A DNA stretch of 64,000 nucleotides from Gyrodactylus bullatarudis (taxonomy: Eukaryota > Platyhelminthes > Monogenea > Gyrodactylidea > Gyrodactylidae), in contig SSNU01000042.1 in the NCBI GenBank assembly GCA_012064415.1, positions 591,822 to 655,821 on the forward strand, written 5' to 3'. The notes beneath the pieces are model-generated. The model was not told the DNA's origin. It was given only the letters and a program-made list of their open reading frames with translations, and did not search any database. Positions 11,475 through 22,654 of the stretch are shown one piece after another. Numbering within the stretch: position 1 is the stretch's first letter; every line of letters starts with the position of its first letter. Made by a program: the position numbers and the translations under genes.

Positions 11475-12062
11475 ATGTTAATTAGTCAGGCTCTGGTGAT
11501 TGTCTGCCTCCTCGTGGCACTACAAATTATTGAGGCTGGCCTATTCAAGTGGAGGAAGAGTAAGAAAAATCAGAAAACCATCAGCTGCAACATACCGTTG
11601 GATGAGAGGGAAATGAATTTGATTTCAAAATTGAATATGCCGTATCAACACCAAATGCCAACTTCATCATCTGGGAGTAACTCGATAATGAACACCAATT
11701 CAAGGCAATATCAAATTTCGAGGCCACAAAATTTGCCCAGCTTAGTGCCAATTGTGAATTCTCCGCCAAATCGGTCGATTCAATCACAAACGTATCCCCA
11801 GTTGTTCGAGCAAAATCTCCTCGGAAAGAATAACCAACAAAACCAGACGAAGAATCCAGCCCAAGAGGCCAGGGACTTTTTCAACATGCGCAGACGCAGC
11901 AACAGTAACACCTTCAATCCAGTTGAGAGCATCGAGAATGGATTATACTGCCTTAGACTGGCGTTAAATCAGCGACAATTCATGGTGAATGCTCTATATC
12001 ACTTGCATCATCCATCAACGGTCCGGGTGATGAGCCTCAAAGTTTTGAGCTGGATCCTATGA
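11475..12062 (+). CDS. Putative secreted protein of unknown family
   Basis: A single-exon ORF of 195 codons. It starts with a clear signal peptide (MLISQALVIVCLLVALQIIEA), followed by a basic stretch (KWRKSKK) and a low-complexity Ser/Asn/Gln/Pro region. Only two cysteines follow the signal (ISCNIP and GLYCLRL), so it is not an obvious cystine-rich peptide or insulin-like hormone; a processed prohormone or matrix protein is possible. The last ~25 codons look odd: another frame in the same stretch stays open and ends GDEPQSFELDPMN before its own stop at almost the same place, which would suit an acidic tail better. That hints at an unseen splice or an indel. I do not recognise the family. Confidence 0.55.
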   Translation: MLISQALVIVCLLVALQIIEAGLFKWRKSKKNQKTISCNIPLDEREMNLISKLNMPYQHQMPTSSSGSNSIMNTNSRQYQISRPQNLPSLVPIVNSPPNRSIQSQTYPQLFEQNLLGKNNQQNQTKNPAQEARDFFNMRRRSNSNTFNPVESIENGLYCLRLALNQRQFMVNALYHLHHPSTVRVMSLKVLSWIL

Positions 12063-12474
12063 ACTGAGACGGCCTATTAAACAGTCCATAAAAAGAGAAA
12101 TTTATTCATGATTTTTATAGTAAAAGAAATAAAGTTATCTAAAATAAAATTATGGGATTATTTACCCTGAGTTTATCTTACTTACGTACGAATCCTAGGT
12201 CGGACTCCCCCCAGGAGGGGAAAAGGAACAAGTAGATTCTGATACATTGAAGAATCTATATTTAATAGAAATTTTATTCGCATCACCGATTCCATAATTC
12301 AGCAAGTTAAAAGTAGCCTTTACTCTCTTTTTTGTCTGACACAATCAAAGGTTCTTTTAAAATCTTATTTGAGAAACAAGATTAAATGATCTAGAGTTTA
12401 ATTATCATAATGCACTAAAACTGTTTTATAATGAACGTGTGACAAAAAATACATGTGACAAGTAAAATGGCAAA
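12063..12474. other. Convergent 3' spacer
   Basis: Contains polyadenylation-like signals for the + strand ORF (AATAAA near 12128) and the tail of the minus-strand MTRFR gene. No gene seen. Confidence 0.5.
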
Positions 12475-12921
12475 TCATTTATTCTCAAAGTCATTATAAT
12501 TGGATGATGAAAGGGAGTCTAACTTTTCTTTAAAGTTCTTTTTCATTTCAATGCGCTGCTTTGAACGTCTCTTTGATTCCTGGTCCCTCTTTTGGTCTTG
12601 AACCTTTTGTTTGACAACTTGACTATCCTCACCATTGTAGTGAATATCAAGTGCATTGAGCATTCTCCTTCTAGCCTCTCGTTTGTTATCCTCAAGTACT
12701 CGGAATTCTTGACATTTAACAACTATTCCAGTTGGAATGTGTTTCATTACAACGCAATTTGATGTTCTATTGACATGCTGTCCACCTGGTCCCCAGCCAC
12801 GGACGAAGGAAACCTCGAGATCTGCATCAGCTAGTTCTATTTTCTTTGATGTACTAAAGAGACGGAGAACATGTGGAAAAGCATCAAACTGCCTTTTACA
12901 AAATTTTTCAAAAGTGTACAT
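12475..12921 (-). CDS. MTRFR: Mitochondrial translation release factor in rescue (MTRFR / C12orf65-like)
   Basis: A single-exon gene of 148 residues, similar in size to human MTRFR (166). It carries the peptidyl-tRNA hydrolysis motif in the context GWGPGGQHVNRTSNCV, then IPTGIVVKCQ and RVLEDNKREARRRML, all typical of the class I release-factor GGQ domain without a codon-recognition domain. The C-terminus is highly basic (QDQKRDQESKRRSKQRIEMKK), as needed to enter the empty mRNA channel. The first ~25 residues (FCKRQFDAFPHVLRLFS) could be a mitochondrial presequence. ICT1/MRPL58 is the alternative, but the short length and tail fit MTRFR better. It is divergent from the next gene with a gap of about 105 bp. 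Confidence 0.9.
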   Translation of the reverse strand: MYTFEKFCKRQFDAFPHVLRLFSTSKKIELADADLEVSFVRGWGPGGQHVNRTSNCVVMKHIPTGIVVKCQEFRVLEDNKREARRRMLNALDIHYNGEDSQVVKQKVQDQKRDQESKRRSKQRIEMKKNFKEKLDSLSSSNYNDFENK

Positions 12922-13026
12922 TAGTTAAAGCAATATTTTCTACATTTTTATCTGACTTTGTTTAATATAGTCAGAAATACGAAAAAATTACAAATTATTA
13001 TGAATTACTAATTGCAAGAGCTTTGA
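12922..13026. promoter_or_regulatory. Shared divergent promoter MTRFR / FIRRM-like
   Basis: 105 bp between opposite start codons; must contain both promoters. No distinct motif seen. Confidence 0.45.
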
Positions 13027-15323
13027 ATGTCTCAAGAAGGTGAAAATACATCATTTCCTGAAATTTTCTCGAAAATTTCCTTCATTAGGCAAACGTACAA
13101 AGCGTATTTAAAGGTATTTTGCAGCTTTCACATTCATTTTTAGAATAGCCTTGATAATAAATCTCAATTCGAACGAGCAATCTACATTCAAAAGAGCCTA
13201 TTCTCTTCGCCAGACATTCAAACAGATTTTCTAGATGATCTCTCGTCATCCTCTCGTGTTCTTGAGTATATTTCCAACCTATCGGATCTTGCTTTTACGT
13301 GTGATTTGATCAATGACAAAATGAGCGTTCAAATCTGGCGTTATTACTATGTGTATGCATTCTTATTCTCTAAACGTCATTTTAGCCTAATGGGAAAAGA
13401 TGTTATTCTCAATTCAATCAGGAATCTCCATCAGAACGATTTGAAAGTTATCTCTGAATCCTTTCTACGGTCCCTCAAGCATCATGGTATTCTGAAAGGG
13501 GTTTGTTTTTCCTATTTTTAATTTCAGTAGTATCTAGAGAATACACGAGCAACTCATGCCAAAGTATTTCTATGCGTCGCTAAAATCTATACTCAACTAC
13601 TCGAAGCTCTCATTGGCCTAGAACCAAATTCAATAATTCTGCAGGAAATGTCTAATGATTTCCTCTCTAACCTCGTCTTGATGTTCCTGGATGTTCTCGA
13701 CAATACCGATGAATCTGAGGTCTATAAAAAGCATCAGGAAAATTTGTCTCTTGCAATAGAGATGAGTGTAGTCAAGCTGATTTCATTCAACCTTGTGGAA
13801 TCGCCCAAGGCAACTCTCGAATATGCAGTCTCCTTGGTTTTCATTCTCCGTTCCAAGGTTCCAATCAACTTTAAGATTTTGCGGTTATTCTTTCAGACCA
13901 TCAACCAGGTCAAGTCGAAAACGCCAGTCTTCCCTCCGAGACTCTACAAATTCTTGATGATTCAACTTTGTCTTTCCATCTACCGACTCAGGAAAGAGGA
14001 AGTCGCCTCGTTGGAGAGAATCCTTCTTCGTGTCATTTTCACCGGGACTCGCCTCTCGGCATTAATCGCTGTCGACTTGTGGTGCTTCATTTGTCGTCTA
14101 GTCTCGACTAATTACATCATCTCCTTAATCAGAGTCAATCTCCACTATCTGACCTCTTCTGTGGAGAGTTCCTCCTCAAACTCCACAATTATGCTGGCCT
14201 TTTTTACTTCTAGAATTCTACTCTTTTGTCCAGGTTAGATATACACACACACACACGTCATTTTAAGTAATAGTACTATTTTTTTTATCTAATTTTCAAT
14301 ACAACAGCAAAGAAGAGACTTGAAATCCTCCAAGAATATCCTATAACAGCCAAGTCACATGTTTGGATGGACCATTTGGCCCACTTCTTCCCCCTCGACA
14401 CATGCATCGGGAGTCAAAAGATTCTCTTCCAGGACCAACTCGAGACAACTCTTCAGTCCAGCTCATTGGAGCCGATAAAGTGTCATTCCTATGTTCGATT
14501 AATCCTGAAATGTCTACCTCTCAATAAGATTTCTCAATACGGTGTCCAAATTGTCAACCTCTTTATAAACAATCTTAGGTGAGTTATTCACCAGTCTCCG
14601 AGAAAATTATCTGTTACCCTTATTCTGTAGGTATTTTGGTGAATCTTCCCAAAAGGCTACCTCTACAGGTTCATTAGAGCAGATTATTCTCAGACATGTT
14701 TGGAAGTTGTACCGGGAGACTCTTGAAGTGGATCTGCTTCATGTGGCCCTATTGGACTCTACTATTACAAGCGACGAGCAAGCCTCTGCAATAATATGCA
14801 CTCGTAAATTTCTTTTCACTTTGATTGCGTCGTTGAAACGAGATGAAATTGTAGATTTTATCGCTGGTCAACTTGGAAATGTCCTGTCAACGAAAAATTC
14901 AGCCCAAATAACGAACCGAAAGCTTGCCTTTAACCCATGGATTGTGGAGCTGAGAAAATGGTCTGACCCAAGCATTGTCAAGATGATTGGGGAAAAGTTT
15001 TGCCTCTCCGAATCTAGGGGTAAGTCTGATGTGTTTAAAGAAAATTTATGCTTAGTATGCGATTACTAAAGGTTGTCCTTGATTTTAATTGGTCCAAAAA
15101 ACTGAAACATTTATCTTATAAAAGTTCTCTTCTAGATAATGAGCTTCCCCATAAATCCTCCGTGCATACCAGAAATGAAGAAGAATCAAACATCTTACTT
15201 GAACTAGATAAAACTGTCGACAGGTTATTCCATCTGCTAGATTCTGCTGTTAACGATGAACCAAAGCCGGGCATTGTCCGTCGAAAAGTTCGGGACCTAG
15301 TTAAACGTCTTAATCTTTATTGA
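13027..15323 (+). CDS. Alpha-helical protein, possibly FIRRM (C1orf112)-like
   Basis: Six exons (13027-13113, 13144-13500, 13531-14233, 14308-14578, 14631-15019, 15136-15323) give 664 residues. Two introns are only 30 nt each (13114-13143, 13501-13530) and the rest are 52-116 nt. The protein is almost entirely helical and leucine-rich, in a HEAT-like pattern, with no catalytic motif. The segment SALIAVDLWCFICR and the C-terminal layout (a helical acidic region, then NDEPKPGIVRRKVRDLVKRL at the very end) recall the vertebrate FIRRM/C1orf112 protein, which binds FIGNL1 and regulates RAD51 removal. That likeness is from memory of the family and is weak. The exon structure itself is well supported by continuous phase. 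DTD1 starts about 50 bp downstream. Confidence 0.85.
13114..13143 (+). other. 30-nt intron in FIRRM-like gene
   Basis: GTATTTTG to ATTTTTAG. It is the only way to bridge exon 1 (ending KAYLK) to the open frame beginning NSLDNKSQ, because the intron contains an in-frame TAG. Confidence 0.8.
13501..13530 (+). other. 30-nt intron in FIRRM-like gene
   Basis: GTTTGTTT to TTTCAGTAG. The upstream AG (TTTCAG) would put TAG in frame, so the second AG, three bases later, is the inferred acceptor. Confidence 0.7.
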
Positions 15324-15371
15324 TTTCTTATTTTATTATAATAAATTATCTACCTTTTATATCCATAAATT

Positions 15372-15934
15372 ATGGGGTTTCATTGATTCTCGTCTTGTTC
15401 CATTTAAGAGCAGGTGTAAATTTTACTTCCTTTCTACAGCGTATTGTCATTCAACGTGTCTTGGAGGCCTCAGTAAAGGTCGACAAGGAACTGATTAGTT
15501 CTATAAACAAGGGGCTTCTACTCCTGGTGGGCATTCAAAAGACTGACACCCTGAAGGATGTCGAATATTGCATAGAGAAATTGCTCAAGCTTAAATTGTT
15601 CCCAGATGAAACAGAGACAAACAAATGGCAAAAAACTGTCATGGATTTAAACTATGAAATTTTATCAGTCAGTCAGGTAGGTAAAAGTTCCTCTTTAATA
15701 CATAAATTTATATAGTTTACTCTTTATGGAAAAATCGATGGTACCAAACTAAATTTCAACAGTGCCATGAGCAGAGAACAGGCTTTAGTATTGTACAACC
15801 AATTCCTGGAACTTCTTGGTGAAAAATATAACCCAGAGAAAATAAAAAATGGCAAATTCGGACACAAGATGGAGGTCAGCCTGATTAACGATGGACCTGT
15901 GACTAACATCCTTGAATCCCCCAATAAAAATTGA
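15372..15934 (+). CDS. DTD1: D-aminoacyl-tRNA deacylase (DTD1)
   Basis: Removes D-amino acids (and mischarged Gly) from tRNA, acting as a translation proofreader. Core exons 15409-15676 and 15716-15934 are joined by a 39-nt intron (15677-15715). Family hallmarks are IVIQRVLEASVKV near the N-terminus, the strand containing SQFTLYGKIDGTKLNFNSAM (the SQFTL motif is built across the splice), and the Gly-cis-Pro motif in NDGPVTNILESP at the end. The core of about 152 residues matches the usual catalytic length. The start is unclear because no ATG lies in the core exon. One solution is a 5-nt coding exon ATGGG at 15372-15376, a 32-nt intron (15377-15408) and an N-terminal extension of about 11 residues. 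Another is that a spliced leader joins at the good acceptor ending 15439 and supplies the AUG. Confidence 0.93.
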
Positions 15935-16119
15935 ACAAGCCCTTTTAATTACTTGATTGAAAATACATTACGCCTACGCATTACTCTTACTTTTAAGCCA
16001 ATCACAATCGAGGTACACTCTTATGAATGAATTATAGTAATCTAAATAGAAATATTGTGGGGGGATAGGAGGGTAGATGCTTTCTTTTACAGATTGAAAG
16101 TTTTGTGTGAACTGTTTAA

Positions 16120-16821
16120 ATGTCCCTACGATTGTCTTCATCCGCCTTCCTTCAAAGGAACCATCTTCGCAATGAATCTGTCCCAGATGAGCTCACAATT
16201 AAGCGTATCAACCTCATCCTCAACAACATCACCAAGAACAACTTTGGCCTTAAAGTTAACGAATTGAAAAAGAGTCTGTTCACGTGTCATTCGAATTGGT
16301 TTTCCCATGTGATCCTAGAGAGAATTGGACTGCAATCAAATACTATTGAAATTTACATCATGTTAATCTTGGAGCTGAATGAAACATGGAATAGTAACTT
16401 TTGCAAATTAATCATTTTCGAACTGACAAAAATCATCGATAACCTGTTACCTCCGAATTCGATGAATTTTGAAAAGGGTCGTCGCTTGAAAATTTATGGT
16501 CAACTCCTTGGCCGACTTACACTGGCTAGAGGTATTGAAATTCCGGTCGATTTGAAAATTCTCCTCTTTGTCTTTTATAAAAACTATCCCCGAGAACTCG
16601 AGTACATAGTAACCTTTATCGTGAACATTCTAAGACAATACAAGCATGCTAAGGAAATCGACTTTAATGAACCCTGGCTAAAGGACAACCTGCAGGCGTT
16701 AAAGGAGTTGTACGAGATTACCGAAAAGATGATAATACAATTCGAGGTGGAAGAGCTATTTCGTCATATCGGATGTTCCCTAGGGGAGATCTCTGCTGCC
16801 TATTATATAAGACAGAGTTGA
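16120..16821 (+). CDS. Free-standing CNOT1-type MIF4G (CAF1-binding) domain protein
   Basis: A single-exon ORF of 233 residues from an ATG at 16120. It resembles the middle MIF4G-like domain of CNOT1, the scaffold of the CCR4-NOT deadenylase, which docks CAF1/CNOT7. The order of motifs matches: VPDELTIKRINLILNNIT, then VNELKKSLFTCHSNWFSHVI, a helical LNETWNSNFCKLIIFELTKI block, GRRLKIYGQLLGRLTLARG (like the CNOT1 LGHWLGMITLAKN block), LEYIVTFIVNILRQ, and a final FEVEELFRHIGCSLGEI. CNOT1 itself is over 2000 residues, so this is an isolated domain. No upstream or downstream CNOT1 regions are present. It may be a split paralogue or a competitor of CNOT1. AT-rich sequence with AATAAA follows directly. 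Confidence 0.75.
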   Translation: MSLRLSSSAFLQRNHLRNESVPDELTIKRINLILNNITKNNFGLKVNELKKSLFTCHSNWFSHVILERIGLQSNTIEIYIMLILELNETWNSNFCKLIIFELTKIIDNLLPPNSMNFEKGRRLKIYGQLLGRLTLARGIEIPVDLKILLFVFYKNYPRELEYIVTFIVNILRQYKHAKEIDFNEPWLKDNLQALKELYEITEKMIIQFEVEELFRHIGCSLGEISAAYYIRQS

Positions 16822-16962
16822 CAAAATAATAATAATAAAAATATTTTATTAATTAATAAAACAAACATTTCTTTATAAAACAACACGCGCCTACTACATG
16901 ACAAGGGCATCAAAAAATCAGGTAGAAATAATACAATTAAGCTATTATAAATGTATTACTAC

Positions 16963-18793
16963 TTATTTGAGGATAGGCATAGATGTGGAGTTGGCTACCT
17001 TTTGGTCCATGGCATTATCCCGCCAGGCTTGAGTGACTGTCTTCAACTGGGTGTAAAAGTTGATGCCTTGTTTCCCGTAAAAGTTTGAGTCTCCCAGGAA
17101 ACTACCCCGACTTCCTGTAAAGGAGAACATGGGCAATGGCACGGGGATGGGTACATTTACGCCGACTTGGCCAACATCGATTTCATGGACGAACTTTCTG
17201 GCAACAGCTCCATTCTTTGTAAAGATTGCTGTTCCGTTGCCGTAACGATTTTTATTTATCAAATCAATGGCCTCGTCAAGACTGGAGACCTGAAAAGAAT
17301 TTCAATGCATAGCACACACCCATAGAGTGAACTTTATTCTTAAAATCGATAGGCCTAGTATTGTAGTTATCTCTGGTTGACTACAAAATCTTGAACTTAC
17401 ATTCAAACAAACCAGGACAGGTCCAAAGATTTCCTCCCGATAGCATTCCATGCTAGGTGTGACCTTGTTGAGAATAGTTGGCCCGATAAAGTTGCCATTC
17501 TCGTAACCATTTACTGTAATCTCTCTGCCGTCTAGGACAAGTTCTGCACCTTCTGCTACAGCTCTTGTGATGAGATTTTTAATACGTTCTTTGGCTTGTG
17601 GAGAAATGACAGGACATACATCGGTACCATCTACATGGCCAGCATTAACCTAATCAAAGAAATCTACATTATTTTATCTTGCGAATTACCTTTAGTTTCA
17701 AAGCATATTCCCTGATTTTACCAATGATCGAATCAGCTTCGCCAATGGTGACTAGAGTTGAGAGGGCCATACATCGCTGTCCAGCTGCTCCAAAGGCAGA
17801 TCCCGCCAATTGACTGATGGTCGTCTGACAGTCAGCAACATCAGGACAGATGATTCCATGGTTCTTTGCGCCCAGATTAGCTTGAACTTTCTTGCCATGC
17901 TTACTACCCTCGGAGTAAATGTATTGGCCAGCCTTATCAGAGCCAACAAAGGATATCGCCTTGATGTCCTGGTTCTGGCAGATGAAACGAACTGACTCTT
18001 CTGCCCCATGAATTATATTCAATACCCCAGAGGGTATACCTGCTTCTAGACCCAATTCAGCCAGTTTCATAGCGGTTAATGGAGTCCGTTCACTCGGCTT
18101 TAACAGGAATGAATTGCCACAAACGATGGCCATTGGAAACATCTAAATTATTTTTAAAATAGAGGTTATAGAGTTATTACTACTGTATAAGAAATGGTCC
18201 TACCCAAAGTGGTATCATTGCAGGAAAATTAAAGGGTGCAATACCAGCAGTAACGCCCAAAGGCAAGACATAGGAATAAGAGTCCATATCCTTGGAGATG
18301 TTCGACATGGTTTCACCCATAGATAGGCTGGTAATACTGCAGCAGTGTTGAACAACCTGCAAGCCCCGAATTACGTCACCCTCAGCATCTGCCAGAGTTT
18401 TACCTTGTTCCCTTGTAATGATCCTTGCAATCTCTTTCTATCAATTAATTAGTTTATAATTTAGAATAGTGGATTTAAACTAATAACTAATTGAAAACTA
18501 ACAAGATTATTCTCTATGAGAGATTGATACTTGAACATAACCTTTTGTCTCTGGAGGACGGTGCTTTCCTTCCAGATTTTGAATCCTCTCTTGCAAGATT
18601 CGACGGCTTGAAGCATTTCTTTTTCTGTGGTCTTGGGAACTTTTGCAATAACCTCATTTGTGGCTGGATTATGTACATCAATTGTTTCTGAGGATTCTGA
18701 CTCGATAAATTTTGAGTCCAAAAGGAGTTTAACACGCTCAACACTAGAAGAGAAGGCTCTTTTCGAGTTGAGATAACTACTTATTTTCAGCAT
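16963..18793 (-). CDS. ALDH6A1: Methylmalonate-semialdehyde dehydrogenase (ALDH6A1)
   Basis: CoA-acylating aldehyde dehydrogenase of mitochondrial valine and thymine catabolism. Five minus-strand exons (18503-18793, 18204-18437, 17690-18142, 17401-17649, 16963-17289), all phase 0, give 517 residues against about 535 in humans. The N-terminal 17 residues ([17 protein letters not shown]) look like a mitochondrial presequence. Landmarks are [61 protein letters not shown], the catalytic cysteine in [23 protein letters not shown] and [16 protein letters not shown]. It is complete with no disruption, and divergent from the alanyl-tRNA synthetase gene. Confidence 0.97.
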
Positions 18794-18944
18794 AGACTTG
18801 AAAAAAGTTTACAACTTGTAACCTGACCTTAAAGAAACAAGCAACCTAATTTCCTTAAAAAAGTGTTTTGTTGATTTGACAATTCAAATTATTAGGACTT
18901 GTAAATAAAATCATCTTGTTTCACCTCAACTGGCCTTTCTAAAA
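18794..18944. promoter_or_regulatory. Shared divergent promoter ALDH6A1 / AARS2
   Basis: 151 bp between opposite start codons of two mitochondrial-protein genes; co-regulation is possible but nothing specific is visible. Confidence 0.5.
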
Positions 18945-21900
18945 ATGTTTTATAGCATTTATAAGAATTATCATTACGTTACCCGACGCCTTCAAGTACA
19001 TACTCGCCAGTTTGCAATATCAAGTTACAATAATCAGCCAGAAAAATGCTCCATCGAAAATATTGCCCCAATTAAAACTAGTAATCTGCTTCTGAAACAG
19101 ATTTCCCTTGACAATCTGAGGAATAAATTTCTAAAATTTTTCAAAGAATCTCATGGTCATCCCATTATCGCACCCTCTTCAGTTTATCCCAAGAGAAATG
19201 AGGGCAGCTACTTTATTAATTCCGGCATTAACCAATTTAAATCGAGAATTTTACTCCCATCATCATCGACATCTGTGGAAAATAGTAAATTTTACTCTCT
19301 AAAATCTGCCGTTAATACACAACCTTGTATTAGGATTGGAGGAAAGTACAATGACTTGAATGACGTTGGATATGACTCGACTCATTTGACATCGTTTGAA
19401 ATGGCCGGCAATTGGTCTTTTGGTAGCTATGGAAAACGTGAAGCTTGCACTTTAATGTGGAAATTTCTGGTTGATACTCTTCAGATACCGAAAGAAGCAC
19501 TTTATATAACCTATTTTCAAGGTGATCGATCTCTCAACTTGCCGGCTGATCTAGAAACACGAGATCTCTGGCTGGAAATCGGAGTGCCAGATACTCGGTT
19601 AATGGCCTTTGGCGTTAAGGACAATTACTGGAGGGCTGGATCACGTTCTGGCGGAAGTCTCTGTGGTCCCAGTACAGAGATTCATTTTGATGTCAACAAT
19701 TTTAATCAGATCATGGCAGGTGGGAAACCTTCCTGTGCCAGGTGCCAAGTAAACGGAGATACAATTCTCGAGGGTGTTGTGGAAATTTGGAATTGTGTTT
19801 TTATCGAAAAGAAATGCGAAAGTGAAAATCTCAACGGTAAATCGATGCAAGATATACCCATGCAAGTCATAGATACTGGCATGGGTTTAGAGCGAGTTTA
19901 CGCCGTGCTTAATGGTTCAGTCAGTATTTACGAAAGTCCCCACTTTGTTGGCCTCATTAGGAATCTCTTTGAAGATAATACTATCGGATATTCTGGGAAA
20001 TATTACACAAAGAATCAAATTGTAAACCAAATTTCATGATTTATTCCTGCGATTTATTTTTCACTTTTTTTCTTTCTAATCAAGGTGGCCAATGACGAGG
20101 CCTTAAAGTGTGACATTGGCTCTCGTATTGTAGTGGATCATTTCAGGACCATAGCAACAGCCTTTTATGATGGCCTATTGCCAGGTCGTCAGGAGTTATC
20201 CTTAAAAGTTCGTCAGCTTATCCAGAGAGCCACAAGGGCAGCTGTGATGGGTGTGTACTCGAGGGAACCTCAATCTGATCAAACCAAAATCGTTGACCAT
20301 CTTGTGACCAACGTCTTTTCCAACATATCAAAATATCACATTGAATATACTCAGAGTGTCCTTGAAAAGGTTGACATTAGAGGACCAAATGCAAGATCTC
20401 TTCAACCCCTCATCGGCCTAGACCATCAGAAAGAAATCCTTTTCACTGAAATGACATCTCATTGCAGTCGTATGCATCAAATTGAGGAGGCCTTCTTAAA
20501 GGCTGTCAAATCGTCAACATTTCTTTCAGGTAAAATAAACTGCCTAGGCCTAGTTAGAATACGAATAAATCAATCTTTTCTTTCTCCTTAGCTGAAGAAA
20601 TTCAAAGCCTTGTCAGTAGCAAAAAGTTTGGAACAATGCTTTCCCTCGATTCTCTCGAGCTTCTGGCCAAATGGTATGGAATAAATCTTGATTTAGATGC
20701 CCTATCTACTCATAAATCCATGACAAGGGGAGTTCCTTTGAATGATGGTAACAGGTACCTACCTCATCAACTTAACGAGACACCAGTCACTGATGACAGC
20801 CCAAAGTATTATTCAAGTATCAAATCAGCCGAAGAATCTAAATTCAGTAAATAAAATTAATTTTTTCCATTGTTAAAACAAATCTCTGTCTTGTCTGATT
20901 GAATATTAGTCATAAATTAACTACCTCGATTCTAATTGGTTCTTCGTATTCGACCAATTAAATTTCATTTAATACATTTTGACCGTCTAACCATATAATC
21001 ACTTAGAAAGTCAATGATAAAATTAATAATTATTTACTCTAATAAATGTTTTCTGTTCAAGGTTCATCGGTACCTCAGGTAGAATGTAGTCCAATTCATG
21101 TTTTGACTAAGAGAGGCCAAAACCTTGAAATATACCCGTATGTGGCCATGGAGGAAGAAAGTGTGTTTTATTTAATAACTGATCGTACAAACCACTATGC
21201 TACAGCTGGAGGCCAAGATTCAGATCAGGGACGAATATACGGAACTTTGCAAGACTATCTAGCTGACATTGTCGAGGTTGTGAAAATGAAGCGTAATCCA
21301 AATGATCATGGCCTCGTCATTCACAAGTGTATTTGGAAATCGAAATCAATCCAACGATTACCCGAGAGAATCGTTCTTGACATTGACCAGGTAAATTCAA
21401 CGTATTATGGATAGGCGTTTTTTAATTGACCCCCTTTATTTCTGACCAATCAAATTGATTATCTATTTCTTTAATTCCAGGAGCGTAGAAACAACCTTAC
21501 CATGCACCACACGGGTCAACACCTATTCAACTACGTTATAAGCAATCTACTTGAAAAATCTGGCTCCCGACTAACATCCATAAAATCTCTGATTATGCCC
21601 AATTACTTTATCCACGTAGCTCCAGTCATTTTGCCTCGTTCTGATGACTCTAAAAGATCATTTGTTGAATTTATCAAAAAAGTTGAGATGAGATGCAAAT
21701 CGTTAATTCAAGCCTGTCATCCTGTAACATGTTCAATCATTCAAATGACAGATTTGGAAGCAAACTCAGACATTGTTCGGTATCCTAATGAAGAGTATAG
21801 CCATGAGGAGTTAAGACTAATTACACTGAGAAAAGATAACTCTGAACTGATCAAAGAACTCTGTGGTGGGACGCATTTGCCAACTCTATCACCCCTGGAA

Positions 21901-22654
21901 GATGTTTTGGTTCTCAATGTTGAAAATCTCAATAATGTTGTCAAAACTTTTAGAGTTGTCGTTGGCAAAGAGGCTGTAAGAATACGTAATTATTCGAGAG
22001 AGATACACAGACAGCTTGAGGACAGGGTAAAAGAATCTCAAAGTATATTAGATCCATCTGAGAGAATTACCTCGTACAATCATCTTATTTCTCATATCAA
22101 AAGTTTGTTGTCAACGTCTGAGAATTTAAGTTACATTTGCCGTTTTGATCTTGGACAGGTTATGGAATCTCTACTCAAGGAATCTATCGGCCTAAAGGCA
22201 AAAACTACTCCAAGGGACAAGACAAAGTTGCAGCAGATCAAAGATCTCATTATGGCAAATCGCAAATTGTCCACGGAAGAGCTGGTCATAATTGATAGTT
22301 TTGATAAAAATATGCGATTTAGTGATGTAAGTTGAAGCTTTTTGCTACTTTATGTAGCCCTTTGAGTTTCAAATTTTTTAAAATTCATAAACATAAGCAT
22401 TAGTAATGGTGTTGTTATTTTTTTAGATAAAAAAAGCTTTAGCATCACTTGAAGAGGATAGAGTTAATGTTCTTGTCAAGTCTGAGAAAGCTCTTTTGAT
22501 GGTTCCAAAAAATCTTGTTGCCAACAGACTGCATGAGAACATGATGAACCTGTCGGGAGTTGAAGTCGAAAGTACACCACAAGGGAATTTGTATTCTTTT
22601 CGCATTGATAAGAAAAGTTCTCAAATAAAAGATTTAATAAAATCATTCTTATAG
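18945..22654 (+). CDS. AARS2: Alanyl-tRNA synthetase, mitochondrial type
   Basis: Charges tRNA-Ala and edits mischarged Ser/Gly. Six exons (18945-20021, 20085-20529, 20592-20846, 21062-21390, 21481-22326, 22427-22654) join in frame to 1059 residues, near the usual size (about 960-985 aa). The basic, hydroxylated N-terminus (YVTRRLQVHTRQFAISSYNN) fits mitochondrial import. The class II core shows FKESHGHPIIAPSSVYP, INQFK, FEMAGNWSFGSYGKREA, GPSTEIHFD, VEIWNCVFIE and DTGMGLERV. The editing domain has both metal/catalytic motifs, HHTGQHLFNY and CGGTHLP, and a C-Ala-like region ends the protein. Introns are 62-215 nt. A single cytosolic/mitochondrial dual-function gene cannot be excluded. Confidence 0.95.

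Noticed and set aside
15414..15439. 26-nt intron GTGTAAAT...TCTACAG in DTD1
   Set aside because: Tempting by size, but no upstream ATG exon joins in frame; the 32-nt intron or trans-splicing explains the start better.
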